A DNA stretch of 64,000 bases, from NCBI GenBank assembly GCA_039654915.1, contig CM077594.1:10196001-10260000 (forward strand). Direction: 5' to 3'. The notes under the pieces are model-generated. The model was not told the origin of the DNA. It did not search any database and saw only the letters and a program-made list of their open reading frames with translations. This document shows positions 54,971 through 64,000 of the stretch, piece after piece. Position 1 is the first letter of the stretch. Each line of letters opens with the position of its first letter. This DNA is from Aquilaria yunnanensis. Taxonomy: Eukaryota; Streptophyta; Magnoliopsida; Malvales; Thymelaeaceae. The position numbers and the translations under genes are program-made.

Positions 54971-57234
54971 ATGATAACAATTATGGATTCCATCAGAGAA
55001 CCAATTAGGAAACCAGAAGGATGTTTAGATCCTCAGCTTTGGCATGCTTGTGCTGGTGGTATGGTACAAATGCCACCAGTGAGCTCCTCAGCCTTTTACT
55101 TCCCTCAGGGCCATGCTGAACATGCTACTGGGGGTGTAGATTTTGGGAATGTTCCGATTCCTCCTTTGATCCCTTGTCGAGTTTCTGCAATTAAGTACTT
55201 GGCAGATCGTGAAACCGACGAGGTTTATGCGAAAATCAGGCTGGTTCCTCAGAAGGAAAACGAATTTAGTTATAAGGATGACACTTTGAGCGGGAGTAAT
55301 GGAAGTGAGAATACAGAGAGGGCGGCTTCTTTTGCCAAGACGCTGACACAGTCCGATGCTAATAACGGGGGAGGTTTCTCTGTTCCACGTTATTGTGCTG
55401 AGACAATATTTCCCAGGTTGGATTACAGTGCTGAACCTCCTGTGCAGACCATTCTTGTGAAGGATGTACATGGTGAGGTCTGGAAGTTCAGGCATATATA
55501 CAGAGGAACACCTCGTCGTCATCTTCTGACAACTGGTTGGAGTAATTTTGTGAATCAGAAGAAGCTGGTGGCAGGGGATTCAATAGTGTTTCTGAGAGCC
55601 GAGAATGGTGATCTTTGTGTGGGAATACGTAGGGCAAAGAGAGGAATGGGTGGTGGACAGGAGTATCCGTCTGGGTGGAATACTGGAACCGGCAACTCTG
55701 GCTCAATATTTGGGGGCTATTCACCTTTTGTGAAGGACGACGACTGCAAGCTGACGAGGAAAAGTTCTGCTGGGGATTTGAGAGGGAGATTAAGGCCCGA
55801 GTCTGTTGTTGAAGCTGCCATTCTTGCTGCCCGGGGGCATCCCTTTGAGGTCATTTACTATCCGCGAGCTAGCACTCCTGAATTTGTTGTGAAAGCCTCA
55901 GCAGTCAGAGCAGCTATGCAAATCCAGTGGTGCTCAGGAATGAGATTCAAAATGCCTTTTGAAACTGAGGATTCATCTCGAATTAGCTGGTTCATGGGAA
56001 CGATATCATCGGTTCAGGTCACTGACCCAATACGTTGGCCTAATTCTCCTTGGCGCTTGTTACAGGTGTCCACAGACTACTCTCTCATCATGTTCATTTG
56101 CGAGAATCATTAAATTTTAACCTGGTTATTCTGCTGATTAACTTGTTTCCAAATTTATTTTTTAGGTAACTTGGGATGAGCCTGAATTACTTCAAAATGT
56201 GAAGCATGTTAACCCATGGTTGGTTGAGATGGTCTCAAACATACCAACCATCCATCTCAGTCCCTTCTCGCCCCAGAGAAAAAAGATGCGGCTTCCACAG
56301 CCCCCGGACTTTTCCCTACTCAATCAACTTCCAGTTCCATCATTTTCTACCAGCTCTCTCTTGTCCCCCTCCAGCCCTTTATGTTGCATTACAGAAAATG
56401 TCCCTGCAGGCATACAGGGAGCCAGGCACGCACAATTTGGGTCTCCTTCGGATGCTCACTTCGGCAAACTCCAGTCGTATCCATTTCCAGGTGGCTTTCA
56501 GCCGCATGAGCATGCTGCAAAAGCATGTGGCATTCCTGGCAACAGCTTCTCAAGAAATGATGAAAACAATGAGAACGTTTCTTGCTTGTTGACTGTAGGA
56601 AACCCCTCCGAGGGTTTCGATAGGAAAATTGAAACCAAAGCACCCCATATCCTGTTGTTTGGTCAAGTTATCCTCACAGAGCAGCAAGCTTCAGGAAGCT
56701 TTTCTGCTGATACAACTGGAAATAGTTCTTCTGATGGGAATACAGAGAAGGCCGCAATTTCATCAGATCTCTCTGGTTCTGCATTACATCAAAATGGTCC
56801 GCAAGAAAATTCTTCCGATGAAGGATCACCCCGGTGCATAAATAATCAGGAGAGTGGCCTTGGCTTTGAAGGTCACTGCAAAGTGTTCATGGAATCGGAT
56901 GATGTCGGTCGAACGGTTGATCTTTCACTGCTCAGGTCATATGAGGAGCTGTATGATAAACTGGCTGACATGTATGGTCTAGAAAATGGAGAGATGCTGA
57001 GCAATGTGCTCTATCATGATGCAGCTGGTTCCGTCAAACACACCGGCGACATGCCTTTCAGGTACTTTAGTAGTCTCTGCTTCTCTGATTCCATTTCTTA
57101 ACTCGTAGTTTGGCATGAGATAAGCTGTGGTTGATAAATTCCTTGTTCTTGATTGCTTGTGCAGTGAGTTTTTGAATACGGTGAGAAGATTAATGATACT
57201 TGCAGATTCAGGCAGCCAGAACGTAGGAAGGTAG
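54971..57234 (+). CDS. ARF16-like: Auxin response factor, ARF10/ARF16 type
   Basis: There are three coding exons: 54971-56065, 56166-57061 and 57165-57234, all with GT-AG introns, giving 686 residues; a second in-frame ATG at 54983 would give 682. The protein is a nuclear transcription factor binding TGTCNN auxin response elements. Order: CLDPQLWHACAGGMVQMPP amino end, B3 DNA-binding domain (~121-223; GGGFSVPRYCAETIFP, RRHLLTTGWSNFV), auxin-response domain (~285-375; AILAARGHPFEVIYYPR), the KKMRLP stretch, LLFGQVILTEQQ, and a PB1-like end (CKVFMESDDVGRTVDLS...YEELYDKLADMYGL) finishing FLNTVRRLMILAD. The proline/serine-rich middle and the missing Q-rich region fit the repressor class. A miR160 site lies in exon 2, as in ARF10/16/17. 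The exact orthologue (10, 16 or 18-like) needs a tree. Confidence 0.95.
56408..56428 (+). promoter_or_regulatory. miR160 target site in the ARF coding region
   Basis: The 21 bases encode the AGIQGARH segment and pair with miR160 (sequence recalled) at 20 of 21 positions; the one mismatch is at the 5' base of the site, opposite the 3' end of the miRNA. Expected cleavage is between the bases opposite miRNA positions 10 and 11, about 56418/56419. Confidence 0.9.
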
Positions 57235-59987
57235 ATTAATCATTCAGCAGTGTACAGTTTCTGATTCTCACGCATGGAGATGCCCTCATCAACTTAATTT
57301 TCAGAGACCTTGAAGTAGGGATTTAATGTAAAACCGGTTCGTGTCGGTGCAGGTTTTCTCCTCAAACGCCTGTTCAACTTAAGCTGTTTCTTGCTTTGGT
57401 AGTTCTGAAGCTTAGGTTGACCATCCGTTTGAGGAATAGGAGGATGGTTTGGGTTTCATTCTATTCTTCTAGTTTTGGCTAGATAAGTTCTGGCACATGT
57501 AGAAGAAGCTGATGAATAATTGTTGCAACAATTTAGTGGTCTAAACGGAAATCTCACCAGTGAACGAGATCTATAATATGATTTTGCTGATTTTCTAGTT
57601 GCAGAGCTTATTAGGAATTTAGAATGTGTTCATCACTGTAACAGATATGTCACTGTTTGTCATCCTTTTGATCTCAAGGTCCAATTTTCCAAGCTTGTTT
57701 AGACGATTCTGTACAAGGTCTCATCTAACAAGCGAATCCTCATTTGATGAAATAATTCACGCAAAACCGATATGATTTCCAGTTATCAATAGAATGAGGA
57801 TTCAGTATTAAACTGACTGTTGCATTAAAGAGAAGAATGCATGTATATAACACTTCTAATTTTCCGGGATTAATTGAAAATATTTGTCACAAGTCTCAAC
57901 AGTTTTTATAAGAGAAGTTACAAAAACTTATGGAGTTTGTATTAAATTGCAAAATTTCCATGGATAATTTCTGTGTGAGAATAGTTGATTTGATTATTAG
58001 ACTAATTTTTTTTAGTAAAAAAACTCAGAATACGTTGCAAGTTACAAGCTGAGACGAACAGAATGTGACGTAATTAAAGGTGTTGGTAAGTTTTTTTTGC
58101 CTCCATAAAGATTTGAACTTGCTCCTAAGGTCAGAGGCAACCATCGTATAGTTAAAATAAATAAAGAACTAGAGTACAGGCAAAAGTTCTTATATCAATA
58201 TAAATGGGTCATTACTTTACAAATATGTTTAAAACACAACAACACATTATTTTTGTTATTATAGAATGCACAATAAAATATTATTATTTTCTATTTTATT
58301 TTATTTCAAATGAACAAAAATATCTTAGGGAGATATTTTCCCAACTAATTTGGGTATGCGCATATAATAATATAAGAGGCAAATCGATTAACCATTTTTG
58401 TTCTCATCAAATTGGCTTATTGAACCAATATTAAACATTTCAACAGGTGAAAGAGCAACGGTTGGCAATACCATTCCCCAATCCTATGTTGACTAAATAT
58501 TTATATTAGCCTACAAAGTTGGATCTTGGTGTAAAACACGAAGACGAAGATAGATGCTTGATGATTCCACCACCTATATTTTAATTGATGCTCCACAATT
58601 CAACGGAAATCCGGGTCTTAAGGCATTGGATCTGCAATATATAAAAAGCATCACAACAACCTTTTTGAATAGTATAAAAAGGGATTTAAGTCAACTAGCA
58701 AGCTTCCCTTGATAGATGAAATAGTTAAAAGTAAGCTTAGTGAAATGTAGATATAATTGTTAACAACATTACGAAAAAATTGGATAACAAGGTAATACTC
58801 ATGCAAAGTTTATGTACATGAGTTGAATCAATTTGTGTTTCAAATATTTTTAATCATGAGTTTTACGTAAATTTTATAGCATTTTGTGCTTGTAAATATG
58901 TAGATTGAATAGCACTTGCAGAGGCACTACGGCTACTAAAAAAATGGAGATTGGTTTTAAGGAAAAAGGAATCAGCGGTGGAGAGAAGAACGACATTTCT
59001 TGAGTCGAAGGATTTAAGAAATTTAAGAAAAGCACTTTAGCATATTAGTTTTATTTTAATTCATGTAAGAATTACCATATCATGTAGTTATCATGATTCA
59101 AAGTCCTGATTATAAGTGATTTATTCACTTTGTAGTCAGGGAATGAATTTAGATAAAAATTTTCAGATTTGGGTAGGTGTCGAATAAATTAGATAGTAGT
59201 AATTTATGATATCATTTTTTGGTAATGTTTTTTAGTGTAAGTGAGGGTTATTTGAAAAAAAGAGCAAAATGTTACACACGAAGGGGAAAGAAGATGATTA
59301 TGAGCCGATAGGTAAGAGGGGTAAGCAATCCCACAAACTTAGAGGACTGACAAGAGAAAAAATCTTAGGTGAAATAAGAAATAATATCCCAGGTAAAAAT
59401 AAAATGTCAAAGAAAATAAAATATTAACTTATATCAAATGAAAAGCCTAGTAGAAGTAAATATAAGGGTAGGAGAGAAATGAAATAACATGATAGCTTTA
59501 AATAGTTGGATGATTGTGGAAATGACCTTCCATCAACAAAGAAATTAGAGGCTATTTATAAGAGAGTTAGACGCATAGGATTGCGCAATGTGTTCTTAGA
59601 TTAACGGTGTTGAAAAATGTAACTATCATTTTTTAGTAATGGTTAAATTTTTGGATTTTGAGTCTACCAGGTAAATTGAAAATTTCAACAAATCTTGCGT
59701 TGAACTCACTAAGCTAAAACTTCTTGAAATTATCTCCTTATAATATTAGAATAAAATTTTTGCCTAGAATTTTATATCCAATATTATATAACCTAAAACA
59801 ATCAAACGGCCAGTAAAATTTTATAAATAAATATTAAAAAATAAATAATAAATGAGTAGATAAATATAAAATTACTAAATCACACTAGAGTATGAAAACG
59901 AATCGATCACTGTGAAAGTTTTTACCATTTATATCCAAGAAAATCATTCTAACATTTGATGTGACCTTAAAGGGTTTATATAGAAAG
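57235..59987. other. ARF 3' region and intergenic DNA
   Basis: The first ~450 bases are probably 3' UTR. At 58085-58160 a SINE-like B box lies on the minus strand (AGTTCAAATCT). At 59290-59420 a short plus-strand reading (KRGKQSHKLRGLTREK) may be a scrap of a CACTA-type transposon protein, too short to assign. No other gene was seen. Confidence 0.35.
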
Positions 59988-59995
59988 CTCAATAT

Positions 59996-60551
59996 TAGGA
60001 ATGACAACGGGGCGGATCCGGCACAGATACTCTCTATCCGTTATTTGTAATTGTGGTTTTTTTAGCATCTGTGACTTCATAGGTATCCGCAGGTAGGTAA
60101 AAAATCTCATCCGTGCCCACAACTTCATGGGTAACCCGCTGTTTTAAAATTTATTTTTTAAATTTCATAAAAATAAAATATAAAAAATACATACAAAGTT
60201 ATTCTCTACATATAATACAACCAAATGATAAAATACATAAAATCATAATATACATACAAGAAAATATTCAATGAAAATTAGTATAAAATATTAATTAAAT
60301 ATAAGTGTTGCGTCCCATTATAATTAATAAGTAGGAAATTTACATTTGTGGGTTTCATGGGTGGGCGGGGCGAATTTACTTGTGATGGATACCCTTTACT
60401 TGCCATCCACCAGTACCAACCAGACGGGTGCGATTTGTTATTGATTTGTTATCCATGTCTACTCCATCACGGGTATTTTTATCTGTTTACTAATTCATCA
60501 TGGACGGATATCCGTGGATGATAGATTTCGCCTATTCAATTGCCCTCCCTA
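59996..60551. mobile_element. hAT MITE with a perfect 8-bp duplication
   Basis: The left end TAGGAATGACAACGGGGCGG and right end TTGCCCTCCCTA are inverted (TAGGGAGGGCAA). CTCAATAT flanks both sides (59988-59995 and 60552-60559). Subterminal GGCGGATCC and CGGATATCCG phrases are typical. No transposase is visible. Confidence 0.85.
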
Positions 60552-60559
60552 CTCAATAT

Positions 60560-62339
60560 GCGATCAAACCACATGTCTCAGCAAATGATGACCGAGAACA
60601 ATATTAAACCTTGATTTTATTCTGTTTGCGAAAACTTATCAAACGATTCCAGCTCAAGTCCACAAAGATAGAGCTTTTTATGACAAATCCCTAGGAGTGT
60701 CAATGAAGAATCATTATTGTAAATTTTGTGTGGCATATTTGGTCCCAATGTTTCATCCCGTATGTGGCTTTGAATTTTTTTTTTAATTTAAGGTTAAACT
60801 TGATAAGTTTCTTTTAATCTCACACGTAAAAAGTATTTCTATTTCTAGACATCATTTTTATAAGAATAGTTAATAATGGGGAAAAGAGAACATTGAAAAT
60901 ACAAAAGAGAGTTTCTGATAATGGGAAATGGATTAATAATCAAAATGGCCCATCACATATAATAATAGAAAAAGAAATGGATCCGGGGGTTGACTCTTGC
61001 ATGACACCTGGGAAAAGAGTAGATTAGTAGGAAGAGTAATTAAGAAAAGCATTGGGATTAGAGTTAGAAGAAATACGATGGATCCCTTGGGATTGAGAAT
61101 GGACAGACAGGGCATTGAACAAACATCTGAACTGGCCAAGCCTTCGGTGGCACAAGGCAGACAAAGATTCGTGACTCCAGGCCATCCCCTAACGTTACTC
61201 CTTCATTTCTCCATGTGACTTGCACGCTACCTTCCCTTCCCTTCACTCCTACTCTGTCTTCCCCTTTCCTCAATCCCCATGGCCATGGGACGGGTTTCTT
61301 TCCTTTTAATTTTTGTGCAAAATTCTATTTAACTAGTCTAGCTGGTGAAGTATAATGAACATCATAAGCTACACATGGGTTCTGGGTAATAGAAGTTGCA
61401 CCTTCCCTCAAATAAGACACTCTAGTAGCAGTAAAATGCAACTAAGGTTATAATATCTTACGGCTCATATGAAAAATTTATGTGATTTATGATGTATATA
61501 TATGACTTTAAATTTTAAAACTTGATCACATAATGCTTATATTTTTTAAGAAGGATAACCCATATGATATGGGCGGATATTCTATGAACATTGATGTGGG
61601 CCATTCTGATATATATATATATATAACTTCAAGTTTCAAAGCTTGATCATCTTAAACATTAGGTCATCACAGAGGTCCTGAAACTTTTGGTATAATAGCC
61701 ACTTCTCCCTCTATCTTTGTAATGTACTCTCTCAACTCCGTATCTTGTAATGCTTTTGTATGCTAAAAAAACTTGTGCAAAATAATTAACATTTGGCTGA
61801 ATTGGGCTTCAACAGTGCGCCCCATCTTGAGTATTACCTTTGATTTGCAAAAGATACATAAACCTATTGAAAAATTAAAGCATATGCATGTCCGACGAAA
61901 TGACTTTGCCATTTCCTCCGATAAGGGATAATGGTTTAGTCTAATAACAAGGAAATATATAGACATTTCTCTCTCTCATGTCAATGAAATTATTGCCAGA
62001 AGATCCCTCGTATGAAATGGTTGACCGCTCAATTTTAGCTTGAACCGTCAAAATTTGTAATTGACACCATAAAATTTAATATTCAATCATTTATTTTGCC
62101 CTTATGATATTGTGCATACAAAGGACCAAAGAAAAAAAAAGAGAAGAAAAAGAAAAAAAAAATGAGGTTATTTACGAGTATTAAACAAAAATCATTTGAT
62201 AACTTAAAGATGTTTAATCGCTATTTGGATTGCTAAACATTTGAAATGTAATGTAACCCGTCAGGACTTCTAGACAATATCAGTTGGGTTAGATTACATC
62301 CCTTACACCCCTATGATGGTTTTGTGGTTCAAAATAACA
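60560..62339. other. Intergenic, AT-rich
   Basis: No gene is recognised. A small (AT)n tract lies at 61611-61624. Open frames at 60933-61273 are in mildly GC-richer sequence without a known domain. Confidence 0.4.
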
Positions 62340-62650
62340 CATATGGTTCAGGTGGCGTGTCCTATCTGGCTCTCTTCCTACCCGTGTTAATTTGTGGTAG
62401 CGTCATATTATTGCTAATAGACTTTGTCTGGTTTGTGGATGAACCTGGATCAATCAAACATATCTTATTTTTCTGCTCAGTAACACAAATTCTTCATTAC
62501 TAGTTTGGCCTGCACACGCTTCAGAGTCAGATTCATAATATATGGGACATTTTTTGAGCAGCCAATGAAGCTTTAATGGAGAATGGATGGCACAATTTTC
62601 TTGCAATAGGCTGGTTTGTTTGGCGCAATTGCAATATGTGTGTTTTTTAT
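62340..62650 (+). pseudogene. LINE reverse-transcriptase zinc-binding domain, decayed
   Basis: Pieces of the zf-RVT domain found at the end of plant non-LTR reverse transcriptases are readable in shifting frames: LPTRVNLW, a stop, then RHIIANRLCLVCG; after a frameshift DEPGSIKHILFFCS; and further on AIGWFVWRNCNMCVF. The cysteine/histidine spacing C-x2-C ... H-x4-C and the closing W.VWR.CN phrase are typical. At least one stop and one frameshift make it non-functional, and the reverse transcriptase itself is not present in the window. Confidence 0.65.
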
Positions 62651-63042
62651 GTTATCTGCTACACTCCCAAGGCTTTAACTCACCATTTATGTAATTGACT
62701 TTATATTACAATGGATATAATATACATATGTCTAATTAGACATAACATTAATTATTACATTTTTACCCCTTACTATTGTAAAAAATTTCACACACACTCT
62801 AAACCCTATGGGTACAACTCCCAGAGCAAACAACGATCTGCTTACACAACTGCCTCTTCCTCCACTGAAAATCACCACAAATCTGACTTTCATTAAGCAG
62901 GGACAAAGTCGGAGGAGCGACTAGAGTGAGATGACGCCAGTAGTGGCGACCAAAAGAGGTGAAGCTAGGAGTGGTGACCGGAGGAGACAGAGGATAGGGA
63001 TCCGAGTGGAAGATCGGTAATGAGAATCAATGATCTGAGCCG
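62651..63042. other. Intergenic
   Basis: No gene was seen. From 62900 the sequence becomes GA-rich (GGAGCGACTAGAGTG, GGTGACCGGAGGAGACAG), similar in flavour to 63840-64000. Confidence 0.4.
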
Positions 63043-63051
63043 AGGTGCGAG

Positions 63052-63829
63052 TATGGCTGATTATTTGGTTTATTCGGTTCAAATCGAACCGAATATTTCA
63101 GTTTATTCGATTTTCGGTTTATTATGATTAGAAACCGAATTAACCGAATTAAGCCTCTAGACCAAAGTAAAATTGAACCAAAATATTCGATTCGGTTTGG
63201 TTTAAAACCAAAATAACTAAAAAAAGTCACATCCGAACATAGTGATGCACTTGTAACATATAGAAAAAATAGTGGCTTAAACAACTAAATAGCAAGAAAT
63301 TGTGGGCCATTTTGGGGTTTGTACGTGCCTTACAGTGAAGTTGAGCAGAAGGTGTGGGCGAGGTTGTGAAGGTGGAGGCGAGTGGAGGGGGAGGGCAGAC
63401 GGTGGGGCGAGGGCGAAGGCAGATGGCGAGGGAGATGGCGGAGTGTGGAGGGTTGGGGCGACGGCAGGGGTGAAGGGATATAACGCTGTCGGAGGGGGAC
63501 GGTGGGACGAAGTCATGGAGGCGAGTGATTGGCAGAGGAGAGGATGATGGGTCAAACCTCAAAAGAAGCCATCATTATTCTATTTACCTTCCATTCAACC
63601 CATAATTCTTTTAAACCTATCAACTTGGCCACCAAAACCTTCAAATATGACTTGAAAAAATTTCAGTTTTTTCGGTTACCGAAATAACCGACACTCCTAA
63701 CCGAAATTGAACTGAAACTGATATTTCCTATTCGATTTTGACCAAAACCGAACTAAAAAACAGAATTAACCAAACCGAATTTTTAAATTTTTTCAGTTTT
63801 TCGGTTTTAACCGTATAGTGATCACCCTT
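63052..63829. mobile_element. Possible TIR element with GC-rich core and 9-bp duplication
   Basis: AGGTGCGAG occurs at 63043-63051 and again at 63830-63838. Between them, AT-rich arms with TTTGGTTTATTCGGTT and TTTTTCGGTTTTAACC flank a GC-rich core (63320-63545). Terminal inverted similarity is weak (ATGGCTGATTATTTGG against GGGTGATCACTATACGG). Because GAGGTGCGA-like words are common just to the right, the duplication could be fortuitous. Confidence 0.4.
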
Positions 63830-63838
63830 AGGTGCGAG

Positions 63839-64000
63839 GCGTGATGTGAGGTGAGGTGAAGCCAGGTGCGATGTGAGGTGGCGGTGATTCGAGGTGAGGG
63901 GAGGCACAGCGGGGTGAGGCAAAGCCAGGCATGACGGGAGGCGAGAGGCGGCGTTGATCTGAGGTGCAACAAGGCAAAGAGAGGCGAAGCCAGGCGCTAG
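63839..64000 (+). repeat. Degenerate GAGGTGAGG/GAAGCCAGGCG repeat at the window edge
   Basis: Variants of GAGGTGAGGTGAAGCCAGG recur about every 50 bases up to the window end. It is GC-rich and non-coding as far as seen, and probably continues beyond the window. Confidence 0.6.

Noticed and set aside
55088..55724. Antisense ORFs within the ARF gene
   Set aside because: Shadows of the B3 and auxin-response coding sequence.
59290..59420. Possible CACTA transposase scrap (KRGKQSHKLRGLTREK)
   Set aside because: Too short and without flanking domain or CACTA termini to support a call.
63302..63562. Glycine- and proline-rich frames on both strands
   Set aside because: Low-complexity GC-rich core of a probable TIR element; no domain.

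Overview
The window is nuclear DNA of a eudicot plant. It is AT-rich and intron-bearing, with two recognisable host transcription-factor genes: a two-exon GATA factor (35623-37085, +) and an ARF10/16-type auxin response factor with a miR160 site (54971-57234, +). Nearly everything else is transposon-derived or featureless AT-rich intergenic DNA. No rRNA, tRNA or CRISPR array was seen.

The most striking region is 4.2-19.6 kb. A complete, very young LTR retrotransposon lies at 5402-17204. Its two 848-bp LTRs differ at only four positions. It is flanked by a perfect 5-bp target duplication (GTTGG), has a primer-binding site that fits tRNA-Arg, and has a polypurine tract before the 3' LTR. These traits, the gag remnant and a 3' minisatellite place it in the Tat/Ogre group of Ty3/gypsy. 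It has a deleted gag and no visible pol. In the place of pol it carries a gene block: three tandem 549-bp genes for a basic zinc-finger protein that resembles the nucleic-acid-binding proteins of flexiviruses (one copy with a stop at codon 9), then an intronless, divergent LOG-type cytokinin-activating enzyme gene. Genes 2, 3 and LOG share a TATA-containing promoter module, and the upstream part of that module is amplified about five-fold before LOG. I know of no description of such a cargo-bearing retrotransposon, and it is the best candidate here for an undescribed system. The element sits inside an older, opposite-strand member of the same family: a 1993-bp LTR at 17601-19593, its PBS and leader to its left, and its gag start continuing on the other side at 4598-5401. 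A leader hairpin is kept between the two elements, with a compensatory base-pair change.

From 19.6 to 34 kb are a GC-rich segment with clustered ACGT motifs, an (AT)n tract, two inverted copies of one long-TIR MITE, a Helitron 3' end with a decayed RPA70-like gene (22772-24420), a hAT-like element (25043-26058), tandem repeats and further MITEs. The GATA gene follows, with a G-quadruplex-forming tract upstream. From 38 to 47 kb is low-complexity and AT-rich DNA with SINE-like pieces.

At 47887-51156 lies a 3.27-kb foldback element with a 9-bp target duplication. Its roughly 1-kb AT-rich inverted arms enclose about 1 kb of some thirty near-palindromic GTGACCGGGTCAC units. After the ARF gene come a hAT MITE with a perfect 8-bp duplication (59996-60551), a decayed LINE fragment (about 62340-62650) and a possible 9-bp-TSD element with a GC-rich core (63052-63829). 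All assignments come from reading the sequence and from memory of the families; no search was run.
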